Source: UBA952 sp044361535 (GTDB lineage: Bacteria; Bacteroidota; Bacteroidia; Flavobacteriales_D; Crocinitomicaceae). Taken from it: a stretch of 64,000 bases of DNA. The DNA lies in assembly GCA_044361535.1 (NCBI GenBank), contig JBIKIQ010000009.1, forward strand, positions 66,755-130,754. The letters run 5' to 3'. The first letter of the stretch is position 1; every line of letters starts with the position of its first letter. Below the pieces are notes generated by a model. The model saw only the letters and a list, made by a program, of their open reading frames with translations. It was not told the origin of the DNA and searched no databases. Both the position numbers and the translations under genes were made by a program. This document shows, in pieces, positions 17,857 to 27,317 of this stretch.

Positions 17857-18090
17857 TTACGCGTTATTCTGAATATAGTCAATTGCAGCGCCTACAGTTT
17901 GGATTTTCTCTGCTTGTTCGTCTGGAATTGCTATATTAAATTCTTTTTCAAATTCCATGATTAACTCAACAGTATCAAGCGAATCTGCTCCTAAGTCAGT
18001 AGTAAAGTTTGCTCCATCATTAATTGCAGTTTCATCTACATTCAATTTATCAACGATAATTGAAATAACTCTTGATCTAATATCTGACAT
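17857..18090 (-). CDS. acpP: Acyl carrier protein
   Basis: 77 aa, acidic. The 4'-phosphopantetheine attachment site is Ser37 in DLGADSLDTVEL. Starts MSDIRSRVISII. First gene of the acpP-fabF-rnc cluster; the 184 bases upstream (18091-18274) are AT-rich, contain no gene, and should hold the promoter, though I see no exact TAnnTTTG box. Confidence 0.97.
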   Translation of the reverse strand: MSDIRSRVISIIVDKLNVDETAINDGANFTTDLGADSLDTVELIMEFEKEFNIAIPDEQAEKIQTVGAAIDYIQNNA

Positions 18091-18274
18091 TTTTAATTTT
18101 TTTTAGTTAATAAGGTGCAAAGAAAAAAACAAACAATTAAATATCAAAATAAAAACGCATTTAATTTATAATCAGCTATAAATTATTTTAAAAAAGGTGC
18201 GGTTAATTTTAAAATTGCAAGTCATTCCATTTTAAATGAGACAAGTATTTTAAAATCCAAACAATTTGCTTTCT

Positions 18275-20275
18275 CTAATATGCTAAAAGTTCTTTTATTG
18301 CCTCGGAAAAACGATCGATTGGTAAAAATTGATTTTCCAACGAGGAAGTAAACGGAACAGGTGTATCTATGGATGCAACACGTTTAACAGGTGCGTCCAA
18401 ATGTTCAAAGCAATTTTCTGTAATTAACGCAGCAATTTCACCGCCAATTCCGCCAGTCATACAATCCTCGTGAAGAACAATGACTTTTCCGGTTTTGCGA
18501 ACACTTTTGTAAATCGTCTCTAAATCTAAAGGAAGTAGTGTTTTCAAATCAATAATTTCCATTGAAATTTCAGGATGCTCGGCATTATAATTTTTTGCCC
18601 AATGCACTCCCATACCATAGGTTATTACCGTCAATTCGTTTCCGCTTTTTTCAATGCCCGCTCTGCCAATTTCTAACGTGTAATAATCGTTTGGGATATC
18701 TGATTTGATGCTTCTGTAAAGAAACTTATGCTCAAAAAATAAAACTGGATTCGGGTCTTCAATACTTGCATTCAGCAACCCTTTTGCATCAAATGGATTG
18801 GATGGATAAACTACTTTTAGGCCTGGAGTATGGACAAACCAAGCTTCATTACTTTGTGAATGAAACGGACCTGCTGCTGTTCCAGCACCTGTTGGCATCC
18901 GAACTACCACATCGGCATTTTGGCCCCAACGCCAATGCATTTTTGCTAAGTTATTTACAATTTGATTGAATCCACAGCTCACAAAATCAGCAAATTGCAT
19001 TTCAACGATTGCTTTCATTCCTGAAATAGATAAACCCAATCCAGCGCCTAAAATAGCAGATTCACAAATAGGGGTGTTTCGAACACGTTCCTTACCAAAT
19101 AAATCGACGAAACCTTCGGTGACTTTAAAAGCCCCTCCATACTCAGCGATGTCTTGCCCCATAATTACTAAATCTGGGTATTTTTCCATGGATTGACGCA
19201 AACTATCTTGCACAGCATCAATGAAACGCTTTTCAGATTTGTCCCCATTTGCTACTTGAACTATTGGATTATGTGGAGCATAAATATCATCCAGTTCCCG
19301 CTTCAAATCAGGGATAATCTTTGGTTCTGACAATGCTGTTTCAAATGATTTTTGGATGTACTCTTTATGCTCATCGCGAATGCTATTTTCCAATTCATCG
19401 GTCAACACACCCAATTCTTTCAAATACAAGGTGTAATTATCAATTGGATCAAATTTAGCCTTTTCATCTTGCAATCCTTCTGGATAATATTTTGTTCCTG
19501 ATGCTTCTTCATGACCACGCATACGGAAAGTCATTAATTCAAGTAGAAACGGTTTTGGATCCTTGCGAATTTCTGCGTTGATTTCACGAACTGCTTTGAT
19601 TACCGCTAAAACATTGTTTCCATCTACCTGAACTGCTTTCATTCCATACCCAATTCCTTTGTCAATAAATTGTTTACATCTGAATTGTTCAATCGAAGGT
19701 GTTGAAAGGCCCCATGCATTATTTTCGATTGCAAAAATTACGGGTAAATCCCAAACAGAAGCAACATTAACAGATTCGTGAAAATCACCTTCAGAAGCTC
19801 CACCATCTCCTGTAAAGACAAGTGTTGATTTTTGCTCATTACGAAGTTTTGCCGCTAATGCGATTCCATCTGCGATTCCTAATTGAGGACCCAAATGCGA
19901 AATCATCCCTACTAATTTATGTTCTTGCGTTCCGAAGTGAAAAGATCGATCACGGCCTTTGGTGTAACCAGACATTTTCCCTTGGAATTGTGCAAATAAA
20001 CGAGGAAGTGGGACATTTCTTGTTGTAAAAACACCCAAGTTACGGTGCATTGGTAGAATATATTCATCCTCATTCATGGCGTATGCACAACCCACAGATA
20101 TTCCTTCTTGTCCCCATCCAGAAAACCATTTAGAAATTTTCCCTTGACGTAAATAGATTAGCATTTTTTCCTCGACTAAGCGAGGTAAAAGCAATTTGCG
20201 GTAGATTTCAATTAATTCGTTGTCGTCAAATCCTGTACGATCAAATTCAATTTGTCTTTTTGCGAGTGTTTCCAT
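18275..20275 (-). CDS. 2-oxoacid dehydrogenase E1, fused alpha and beta subunits
   Basis: 666 aa; thiamine-diphosphate decarboxylase component of a pyruvate or branched-chain 2-oxoacid dehydrogenase complex. Alpha part at residues ~20-330, with the ThDP/Mg motif GDGGASEGD (156-164) closing at NN (185-186). Beta part at ~345-666, with IMGQDIAEYGG near its start and VLHEDCMTGG near its end. In many bacteria these are two genes; the fusion is common in Bacteroidota. The IREDP-like alpha C-terminal tail cannot fix substrate: branched-chain versus pyruvate remains open. No E2 or E3 gene is adjacent. Preceded by a good -7 box. Confidence 0.9.
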   Translation of the reverse strand: METLAKRQIEFDRTGFDDNELIEIYRKLLLPRLVEEKMLIYLRQGKISKWFSGWGQEGISVGCAYAMNEDEYILPMHRNLGVFTTRNVPLPRLFAQFQGKMSGYTKGRDRSFHFGTQEHKLVGMISHLGPQLGIADGIALAAKLRNEQKSTLVFTGDGGASEGDFHESVNVASVWDLPVIFAIENNAWGLSTPSIEQFRCKQFIDKGIGYGMKAVQVDGNNVLAVIKAVREINAEIRKDPKPFLLELMTFRMRGHEEASGTKYYPEGLQDEKAKFDPIDNYTLYLKELGVLTDELENSIRDEHKEYIQKSFETALSEPKIIPDLKRELDDIYAPHNPIVQVANGDKSEKRFIDAVQDSLRQSMEKYPDLVIMGQDIAEYGGAFKVTEGFVDLFGKERVRNTPICESAILGAGLGLSISGMKAIVEMQFADFVSCGFNQIVNNLAKMHWRWGQNADVVVRMPTGAGTAAGPFHSQSNEAWFVHTPGLKVVYPSNPFDAKGLLNASIEDPNPVLFFEHKFLYRSIKSDIPNDYYTLEIGRAGIEKSGNELTVITYGMGVHWAKNYNAEHPEISMEIIDLKTLLPLDLETIYKSVRKTGKVIVLHEDCMTGGIGGEIAALITENCFEHLDAPVKRVASIDTPVPFTSSLENQFLPIDRFSEAIKELLAY

Positions 20276-20291
20276 AGGAATGTATTGATTG

Positions 20292-20299
20292 CAAAGGTA
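20292..20299 (-). promoter_or_regulatory. -7 box (TACCTTTG) for the E1 dehydrogenase gene
   Basis: Exact TAnnTTTG on the minus strand, 16 bases before the ATG at 20275. Implies a leader of about 10 bases. Confidence 0.5.
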
Positions 20300-20368
20300 G
20301 TAATTACTTTTATGAAGAATAAGTATTTTGGATTGCTAAAAAAAAGTAGGGAGTCCTAGGTTAGCGTA

Positions 20369-21790
20369 TCAATAATTCCGGTAGTCATTCCACAAATTTG
20401 ATCGAAAACCTATCAAGGGCAGAAAAGTGAATCTTGAGAATGCTGTATCATAACGTAAATTTATCTCGGCGAAAATAGAATAGTATTCTTGTAATGAATA
20501 GCTTGCCACCCATTGATTTCTGAAAAAATTATTTTTTATTCCCTGACCTATTTCATGATCAAAATTATAAGGCCGATTATTATATGGTTCATAAACATCC
20601 CCTCCATAGCTTTTTCCATCTTTATCAAACCCTTGTATGCCATATGAAATAAAAGTCTTTATCATCCAGTTATTTTTTTGCCATTTCAGTTCGCCTAAAA
20701 TTTCTCCAAAATTACCACCGTATGGATGAGCTAAGGTATAGCCGGCATTTGCGTAATTCTGCAAGGGATTCAAATGTGCATAGGTATATGGTCGAACAGC
20801 ATTCCCTTCCACACGATAAAAGAATTTTTCTTTTTTATAATTAAATCTTCCTTTAATACCCAACTGAGCCCCATATTTATTTGCCCACCAACCTGATCTT
20901 GCACGAATTTCAGAGAGTAGAAACTCATCTAAAATAAGTTGACCATATGCAATATTCTTCTTCCATTTTACTGAGATCGAAGCGCCCAAAAGCACATTAT
21001 CGGAAGAACCCAAAGCGTATTCTTGCGGTCGATAAAAAATTACAGGATTTAAATATTCTAATTCATAGCCTCTGTTTAACAAAGTGTCTTTGGGTTGAAA
21101 AACAACAGTTTCAAAAATTCCTATATTTAACCATTTTGCCACATTCCAACTCAAATAATGCATAGCTCCATACTTGGCTTGCCACGATTGGTTGTAATTT
21201 TCTTTGAAAAACTGATACATCACTAAATATTCGATGTGCCAAAAACGGGCTCTGATTTGAGCAAAAGGGTAGGGTTTGCCGTAATCGCTCAAAAACAAGG
21301 ATCTACTTCCCTCTCCTATAAAATTTCGATCTACTCCTGCTTGAAAATTGAAAATATGGTTTGGTGTATATGAAACACTACCCAATAAATTGTGAGAACC
21401 TGTTACTTGATTGGTTATTCGAGAATAAAAAAAGGAGCGTGTATCCAAATAATTGGTGTCATTTGAAACGGAGGCAAAATTATATCCCAATCGGGCATAC
21501 CATTTAGGTGAAATTTTTAAATCCGCTTGTACTCCTAATCCCAATCTTGTATATGTAGAAAAAGGTGAATTTTTATCATATCCTACAAGATTATCACCGG
21601 AGAAGAATACTCCCAGACAAGGTTTTACATCTGAAGTTCGATCTAACTTTGGCCAAATAGACGAGTGCTCTTCATATCTCAACGGTAAAATTGTGTCAAG
21701 TGGTAATTCTTCAGTTAAATACTTTACATTCCCTTGCCCGAAAGAGGGAAATTGAATTACAAGAAAAAGTAATAGAATTCTAATAATCAT
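20369..21790 (-). CDS. Wzi/RemB-like outer-membrane beta-barrel protein, copy 2
   Basis: 473 aa with signal peptide (MIIRILLLFLVIQFPSFG). Alternating beta-strand composition and the segment FIGEGSRSLFLSDYGKPYPF resemble Wzi capsule-assembly and gliding-protein RemB families. It is related to the upstream 512-aa protein, which has FIGSGYRSMLLSDN. It ends with an aromatic-rich strand (SNLWNDYRNY). Its ATG lies 11 bases inside the previous gene, and it is the last gene of the exopolysaccharide operon. Context with Wza and Wzc supports a role in surface polysaccharide attachment; RemB-like motility is the alternative. Confidence 0.65.
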   Translation of the reverse strand: MIIRILLLFLVIQFPSFGQGNVKYLTEELPLDTILPLRYEEHSSIWPKLDRTSDVKPCLGVFFSGDNLVGYDKNSPFSTYTRLGLGVQADLKISPKWYARLGYNFASVSNDTNYLDTRSFFYSRITNQVTGSHNLLGSVSYTPNHIFNFQAGVDRNFIGEGSRSLFLSDYGKPYPFAQIRARFWHIEYLVMYQFFKENYNQSWQAKYGAMHYLSWNVAKWLNIGIFETVVFQPKDTLLNRGYELEYLNPVIFYRPQEYALGSSDNVLLGASISVKWKKNIAYGQLILDEFLLSEIRARSGWWANKYGAQLGIKGRFNYKKEKFFYRVEGNAVRPYTYAHLNPLQNYANAGYTLAHPYGGNFGEILGELKWQKNNWMIKTFISYGIQGFDKDGKSYGGDVYEPYNNRPYNFDHEIGQGIKNNFFRNQWVASYSLQEYYSIFAEINLRYDTAFSRFTFLPLIGFRSNLWNDYRNY

Positions 21791-23318
21791 TGTATTGACT
21801 CATTAATCCAGTTCGAATGCCCGCTTGAAAAATTAAGTTTGACTTGGTGTTATCTATTATTTCATTTCGAAAAATTATACCCCCAAAAAGGTTGACATTC
21901 AATTTGGAGTTAAACCGAAAACCTACTTCTAATTGATTGTTAAGAAACATACCATTTCTTTCAATAGAAGCAATTCTTACAGGAAGTAAAGCTTGTGATA
22001 CAAAGTCGTTTAAAAAATATGTACTGCTTTTAAAATCAATATAATAGCGTTGAATTTCAGTATTAAATCTAAGCAACAATTCTTTAAATCCAGCACCTTT
22101 AATATGCGCCAATGGAAGATTGTAATTGCTATAATTCAAACGAGCATAGGAATCTGAATACATGTTTTTTGAAGCCATGTTAAACTCCATTTGCACCATT
22201 GTATTTTTTAAGTTATACGGATTATGGTACCTCGTTCCTATCTGAGCAGCAAATTGATTTTTTCCACCACTTCCTATAGCAATTTGAGAGTAAATCCTGA
22301 AATTAGAAAATAGAATTTGTGAATAATTCAATCCATAAATGGTGTAAGTGGTTTTTGAAACAAGTGCTGACACCCCTGGAACTGGAATAAAATATAGTGG
22401 ATTTAGAGATTTAGTTGCCAATGAATCCCCCATAGACCAAGTACTTCCTTCAAAAAAACTGATTATGCTTTTCTTCGAAAGTTGATACGAAATATAATTC
22501 ACTGAAAATCCTTTCGGCTGATAATACGCTTCAACTGTACTGTTCGTTTTTTTTCGCACTAAATTCATGTGACGAGCTCGTAAAAAATTAAAAGTCCACT
22601 TCGAATTCAATTTGTAATCAACCCGAAAATAAGGGGAGCCACAGGTATTGTCAGAGAGTAACATTGAACGATAACCCGAGCCGATAAACTGTTGATTATT
22701 CCCTGCTATAATTGATACTTGTTCTAGCGGTTTATAAATGAAAGATCCTACAGCATAAGCATAGTCAAATGCATTCACTTTGAATGGTTTGGTTCGAGCT
22801 GCACCGGGCACTACCCCATTTTGTTGCTGGTAGCCATACCAATAGGTATACAATTCGCCATGGTCAGCAACATATTGTCTTTCAAATTCACTAAATCTGG
22901 CTTGATTTTCAAAAAAGGATGTGGAGAATGAAAAGTTCTTAAAAAGGTCTCCCTCGACCAATATTCCTCTTGTATTTTGGAATAAATTGGCTTTCGAGGT
23001 ATCTAATAAATCTTTGCCAAGGCTTAATTGTCCTATTGCTGAAATAGTCAAAAAGTAATCTTTCCCCTCTAATTCAACCATATGTTTTCTTAACAAACCA
23101 ACGGCTAAATCATTATACAATACAGAAGAATCTCGAATTGCGGAGGGTAGATTATAATCAGATTCGGTTATCGGTAAAAACCCATTTCCAGCATATGAAT
23201 TTGGGCGAGTAGAATTCATTAATTGATCACGGTAATAACTGTGGGTTGAAATCAAGTTGTTCTGACTTAATCCAAAAAAACTACAGCAAAATACTAGAAT
23301 TAATAGATAATACTTCAT
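21780..23318 (-). CDS. Wzi/RemB-like outer-membrane beta-barrel protein, copy 1
   Basis: 512 aa with signal peptide (MKYYLLILVFCCSFFGLSQ). The barrel-like sequence contains NQQFIGSGYRSMLLSDN (around residues 205-222), the same landmark as the downstream 473-aa paralogue, and ends GLMSQYNDY. The start overlaps the cysQ stop (ATGA, 23315-23318). Two divergent tandem paralogues at the end of a polysaccharide operon suggest two-component surface assembly or differing ligands. Family assignment is by motif and context, not by search. Confidence 0.65.
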   Translation of the reverse strand: MKYYLLILVFCCSFFGLSQNNLISTHSYYRDQLMNSTRPNSYAGNGFLPITESDYNLPSAIRDSSVLYNDLAVGLLRKHMVELEGKDYFLTISAIGQLSLGKDLLDTSKANLFQNTRGILVEGDLFKNFSFSTSFFENQARFSEFERQYVADHGELYTYWYGYQQQNGVVPGAARTKPFKVNAFDYAYAVGSFIYKPLEQVSIIAGNNQQFIGSGYRSMLLSDNTCGSPYFRVDYKLNSKWTFNFLRARHMNLVRKKTNSTVEAYYQPKGFSVNYISYQLSKKSIISFFEGSTWSMGDSLATKSLNPLYFIPVPGVSALVSKTTYTIYGLNYSQILFSNFRIYSQIAIGSGGKNQFAAQIGTRYHNPYNLKNTMVQMEFNMASKNMYSDSYARLNYSNYNLPLAHIKGAGFKELLLRFNTEIQRYYIDFKSSTYFLNDFVSQALLPVRIASIERNGMFLNNQLEVGFRFNSKLNVNLFGGIIFRNEIIDNTKSNLIFQAGIRTGLMSQYNDY

Positions 23319-24121
23319 GGTAAGATTTCACAAAGTGCACTTGTTTTTGCAATAAAATACGGATTGGTCAAATTTTCTTTATTGTATCTCAGCGGTTCGC
23401 CTGTTTCTGCATGATAGACAGTGCCACCCAGCGCTTCCAAAATTGCTTGTCCAGCAGCAATATCCCATTCCATTGTTGGGGCAAACCGAGGATAAGCATC
23501 TGCTTTTCCTGTTGCCAAATCAAAGAATTTGAGGGAGGAACCTTTTTTGATGTATTCTATTTCCGGTGAAATTGATTGTAACTTTTGAATGAATTTCAAT
23601 ACTGGACCGGAATGATGACTGCGCGAACAGGTCATGACAATAGGTGAATTTATAGCACTTGGAGTTTCAATTTTTCTCCAATTTTCATTTTTGTCAATAT
23701 TTTCAAAATCTATGATGAAAACACCAAATTCTTTGGATCCAATTATAATCTCCTTATTCACTGGTGAGGCAATCAAACCAAAAACAGGAGCTCCATTTTC
23801 AATCAAAGCAATGTTGACAGCAAATTCGCCATTTTTACTTACAAATTCTTTAGTTCCATCTAGTGGATCGATACACCAACATTTTTTCCAATTACTACGT
23901 TCGGAAAAATGTGAATTTACACTTTCTTCGCCTGTAACTGGAATTCCAGTAGGGTCGAGGTATTTATGGAGTATTTCGGTGGATGCTGTATCGGCTAAAG
24001 TAATTGGTGAACCGTCAAGTTTATATTCAGCTTCAAATCCACTTAAATAGATTTCCATAATCCGATTTGAAGCTTCAACTGCCCCTTGCAATGCTTGAAA
24101 ATAGATTGTTTCTATTTCCAT
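23315..24121 (-). CDS. cysQ: 3'(2'),5'-bisphosphate nucleotidase (PAP phosphatase)
   Basis: 268 aa from ATG at 24121, chosen because it overlaps the upstream TGA (TGATG) and starts just before the family's first helix; the longer frame to 24163 begins with TTG. IMPase-superfamily metal motifs: GEES at residues 64-67, DPLDGTKEF at 85-93, and WDIAAGQAIL near 221. The KEF extension after DPLDGT is typical of CysQ. It hydrolyses PAP, a by-product of sulfate assimilation or sulfotransferases. Placement between an Omp28 lipoprotein and Wzi-like proteins is unusual, with both ends translationally coupled. Confidence 0.9.
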   Translation of the reverse strand: MEIETIYFQALQGAVEASNRIMEIYLSGFEAEYKLDGSPITLADTASTEILHKYLDPTGIPVTGEESVNSHFSERSNWKKCWCIDPLDGTKEFVSKNGEFAVNIALIENGAPVFGLIASPVNKEIIIGSKEFGVFIIDFENIDKNENWRKIETPSAINSPIVMTCSRSHHSGPVLKFIQKLQSISPEIEYIKKGSSLKFFDLATGKADAYPRFAPTMEWDIAAGQAILEALGGTVYHAETGEPLRYNKENLTNPYFIAKTSALCEILP

Positions 24122-25059
24122 CAGGGAATAAACTTTTGTTTTATAACTTGATAAATTTCCCAAGTAACCCGATCATACACATAGATCAAAACATGCATAT
24201 TTTCGGCATTGAAGTTGCCATCTAACTGATTTGGAACTACAAAAGAATAATTTACATAGTATTTTCCATTTGATAGATCATCTGATGTCAAAGCTCTACC
24301 AAAAGCCTGATTGTTAAGGTTTCCGCGATGAATATCTCTGTGAACGTAGGATGAATTATGAGAATTATCGTTCATCTTTTGATCACCAACCAATGAATCC
24401 TCAATTAAATAAGCAACTAAACCAAGTTCATTCGATAAGTTTTGATCCAGTTTTTCTACTTCAACATGTAAAAAAGCTCCTTTTGTCTGTGAGTAATAGT
24501 TTAACGCAGACTGAATATTTACCTTTAACGTGTTTTCAGACAGCATGTTATTCACCATAGATGTCCATGAATTTGGGCTTTGAAAAATAAATCCATTGTT
24601 GAATCGATTAATTGTCCCCCTAGGATTTCCAATAAATCCTCCATCATTGTTTCCAAAATAAGTTCCAATTTCTAGGCCTTGTGCATTTGTGAAATCAGTG
24701 GGGTATTGCGGCGGAGAAACCACTTGAAAATCTCCTATTCCTGTAGGCCCTGAATGGATGGATGCTGCGAAAACACGACTTGGATTGGCTTCATGTAGAG
24801 CGTGTGCTAAATCAGCTGCAGCTGGACAAAAAACACATTGATGACCGGTAAAATCTTCAATCAAAATATTTCTATTTGTATTTGAATTAGCCGTAAATTG
24901 CGGCCACTCATTCGCAACATAATCGCTCCAATTCCCCGGATATAAAGTGGTGTCAAGCTCAAGATTCACAGTTGGAGGATATGGATTATCTACATGATCA
25001 CAAGATACTAAACCAAGCGTATAAATAAAAAGTAAAAAAATGAATGCGTATTTGTACAT
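24121..25059 (-). CDS. Omp28-family lipoprotein with CxxC thioredoxin-like motif
   Basis: 312 aa. Lipoprotein signal with LVSC lipobox (Cys20). Thioredoxin-like active site EDFTGHQCVFCPAA (Cys75, Cys78), as in Omp28-related outer-membrane proteins (PF11551). The gene lies directly after the DUF6029 barrel gene (1-base gap) and two genes after a TlpA-type oxidoreductase, which suggests a shared thiol-disulfide task at the cell envelope. Family members are annotated as outer-membrane proteins; the actual reaction is unproven. Confidence 0.8.
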   Translation of the reverse strand: MYKYAFIFLLFIYTLGLVSCDHVDNPYPPTVNLELDTTLYPGNWSDYVANEWPQFTANSNTNRNILIEDFTGHQCVFCPAAADLAHALHEANPSRVFAASIHSGPTGIGDFQVVSPPQYPTDFTNAQGLEIGTYFGNNDGGFIGNPRGTINRFNNGFIFQSPNSWTSMVNNMLSENTLKVNIQSALNYYSQTKGAFLHVEVEKLDQNLSNELGLVAYLIEDSLVGDQKMNDNSHNSSYVHRDIHRGNLNNQAFGRALTSDDLSNGKYYVNYSFVVPNQLDGNFNAENMHVLIYVYDRVTWEIYQVIKQKFIP

Positions 25060-25060
25060 G

Positions 25061-26755
25061 TTAGAAGCTTTGAGTAAAACTAAATGTTAATCCATTTGAA
25101 GCAGGAACAAATCTACAAACTCCACCAACACAGAACAAACCTGCTCTTTGTCGACCATAATAGATTGAAATTCTTGTAGCGTCTTTCACATATCCAAAGG
25201 TGAAAATGGGATAATGAACTCTTTTGGCCTCAACCGGATTCCCATAATTGTACTGATCCATGAACCCGAAGGACCAATGAGGTGATATAGTATACTCAAC
25301 TAAAATTGTTGCCCAATCTCCTTTGTCATTTATTTTTCCTGCATCAGCTCCCTTTTGAATTGGATTCACAAACAATCCTTGAATTTCTGAACGAATAGCA
25401 TGTTTTTTATTGATCTTGTAAGATGTTTCAATTACGCCAATGTGCGAAGAAATTATTCCTTTCGCATCGTTAGATATTTTTGCTACATCATTATTGATTG
25501 TAATATTGAAATAGGAAAAGATAAAACTCAATTTTTTATTGATTTTTTTTGTGACATTCACATTGATATCCCGCCAATAAAGACTATCACTCATATCGAA
25601 AGGTCTTGCGCGATAAGTTACACCAGTAGAATCTAATGGATTTATTCCCGATGTATGCTGAACAGGTCTGTATGTAGTAGAGATATTGAGATTAACTGTA
25701 GTTCCGTATTTTCCACCAAATAAGGTTCCTTTTTTAAATGAATATAGCACTTCTGCTTGATAAGCAACTTCTCCAAGAGGTTGAGTAGCATATGGATAAA
25801 GCGTTGCAACTAAATTGTACGTGTGTGTTTTATTAAGTGCCGGTAAATAATTTATAAATACATCTTGTAAATCTTTTGTGCGGTCTGAACGATAACTCAT
25901 ATTGTCAACTGATTTTCCCGACAACATAACACCAAAGCCTTTTTTAGAATACCCCAAATTGAAAATAGCCGCGTGGCCGTAATTATAAATTTTATTATTG
26001 TCATTTGATGGGTCTTGTTCTTTTAATATATATTCTCCATCCAAATTGAATTTTTTATAACGCGCTTTAAAACGTCCTCCGTAGGCTCCTACATTTTGTG
26101 GTAGAATTAAATCATTATCATTATCTGCTTGAAATTTACTGACAAATGACACGCCCAATCCAAAATCCCAATCATTGGATAATAAGGAATCAAATGCTTC
26201 TTTAAAATTTATTTCTGCATCGACCCCTCTCACAATCCCGTCGCCATGTATAATTTTCCCTTGTTGAAAAGATAAACGTTGGTATCCATATACTCCCTTT
26301 AGTGTTATTCCTGAATGAGGTTTTACAATTAGTCGGGCACCATCTAGAAGGTTATCATATCCAAGTGCTCTATCTTCATAGGCTCTTAGCGACAAACCAG
26401 CTCCAAATTGTTCGTAGAAAGAGCCCAACGTTACATCTACAAATCCGTTTGAATAACCAATATATCTCATCCCAATTCCTGTTCCATCAAACCGATTTGG
26501 GTAGCCTTGAATTCTGGGTAAATAGGATTCTAGCCTCATTCCAGCTTTGAAATTCCTATTGGTATACAAAACATTCATGTAGGAATTGATCAACCCTTTC
26601 TGAGCAGGCTGGGTTGCATCAATAATAGTATCATTATTTAAATACTGAAAAGTTGATTCGATGTTTCCTGTGAATGTACCGCCGTTTGTGAAATCTTGTG
26701 AATATGTAACCGAAGAAATACAGAGCAATAGAACCAGGAAAGTCTTTTGAATCAT
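25061..26755 (-). CDS. DUF6029-type outer-membrane beta-barrel protein
   Basis: 564 aa from the ATG at 26755 (MIQKTFLVLLLCISSVTYSQ); the longer frame begins with TTG at 26761. Extended amphipathic beta-strand pattern, and FGAGLSLRAYEDRALGYDN around residues 118-136, a landmark of DUF6029 proteins. It ends GLTFSFTQSF, with the C-terminal Phe typical of barrel proteins. A CxxxxC pair (CVGGVC) lies near the C-terminus. It is flanked by TlpA and Omp28 genes with gaps of 7 and 1 bases. Likely an outer-membrane partner of those proteins; function unknown. Confidence 0.75.
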   Translation of the reverse strand: MIQKTFLVLLLCISSVTYSQDFTNGGTFTGNIESTFQYLNNDTIIDATQPAQKGLINSYMNVLYTNRNFKAGMRLESYLPRIQGYPNRFDGTGIGMRYIGYSNGFVDVTLGSFYEQFGAGLSLRAYEDRALGYDNLLDGARLIVKPHSGITLKGVYGYQRLSFQQGKIIHGDGIVRGVDAEINFKEAFDSLLSNDWDFGLGVSFVSKFQADNDNDLILPQNVGAYGGRFKARYKKFNLDGEYILKEQDPSNDNNKIYNYGHAAIFNLGYSKKGFGVMLSGKSVDNMSYRSDRTKDLQDVFINYLPALNKTHTYNLVATLYPYATQPLGEVAYQAEVLYSFKKGTLFGGKYGTTVNLNISTTYRPVQHTSGINPLDSTGVTYRARPFDMSDSLYWRDINVNVTKKINKKLSFIFSYFNITINNDVAKISNDAKGIISSHIGVIETSYKINKKHAIRSEIQGLFVNPIQKGADAGKINDKGDWATILVEYTISPHWSFGFMDQYNYGNPVEAKRVHYPIFTFGYVKDATRISIYYGRQRAGLFCVGGVCRFVPASNGLTFSFTQSF

Positions 26756-26762
26756 AATCAAC

Positions 26763-27260
26763 TTATTTAGTGCCTAATTTTTTAATTTCCTCCAATAGTT
26801 TTTCCTCATCACCTGGAGCATAATTGTTGTGAGAGTATACTATATTGCCGTCTTTATCAATTAGAAATGTATGTGGTACATTATTTACCCCCATTGCTCT
26901 TTTAAAGTCCCCATTCGGATCAAGTAATACTTCAAAATCCCAAGACTTGCCATCAACGTAGGTAGAAACGGCATTTTTTGTTTTTTCATCATCAATTGAA
27001 ACGGCAACAAGAGTAACTCCAGTTTCATCCTTCCAATCAGAATAAACCTCATGAATAGTATTTAATTCTTTTTTACAAGGAGAACACCAAGTGGCCCAAA
27101 AACTAATCACAACAGGACCGGTGAAGCCCATTGTTGACGTGTTCACTTTTTTTCCTTTTAAATCTTTTAAATCAACCGATGGAAGTTTTTTAAGATCTGA
27201 CTCTTGAGTATTACCTGTAACAGAAAGGAAAATGAAGGATAAAAATACGATTGCTTTCAT
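26763..27260 (-). CDS. TlpA-like periplasmic thiol-disulfide oxidoreductase
   Basis: 165 aa. N-terminal signal or anchor (AIVFLSFIFLSVTG), then a redoxin fold with active site FWATWCSPCKKE (Cys59, Cys62) and the cis-Pro region VNNVPHTF. Reduces or exchanges disulfides in the periplasm, for example in cytochrome c maturation or protein repair. Here the immediate neighbours are DUF6029 and Omp28, the latter with its own CxxC, so a dedicated electron path is likely. It is 57 bases after the WecA-like gene; a weak TAAATTTT element in that gap could be an internal promoter. Confidence 0.88.
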   Translation of the reverse strand: MKAIVFLSFIFLSVTGNTQESDLKKLPSVDLKDLKGKKVNTSTMGFTGPVVISFWATWCSPCKKELNTIHEVYSDWKDETGVTLVAVSIDDEKTKNAVSTYVDGKSWDFEVLLDPNGDFKRAMGVNNVPHTFLIDKDGNIVYSHNNYAPGDEEKLLEEIKKLGTK

Positions 27261-27317
27261 AGTATAAAATTTATAAATCGCTTGACTTGCAATTTTTTTA
27301 CCAAAAATAATTAAAAT

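Noticed and set aside
26756..26761. TTG starts at 11267, 24163, 26761, 37674 and 57035
   Set aside because: In each case a better start (ATG, or GTG for 37710) lies just downstream at the signal peptide or family N-terminus, or at an overlap with the upstream stop.
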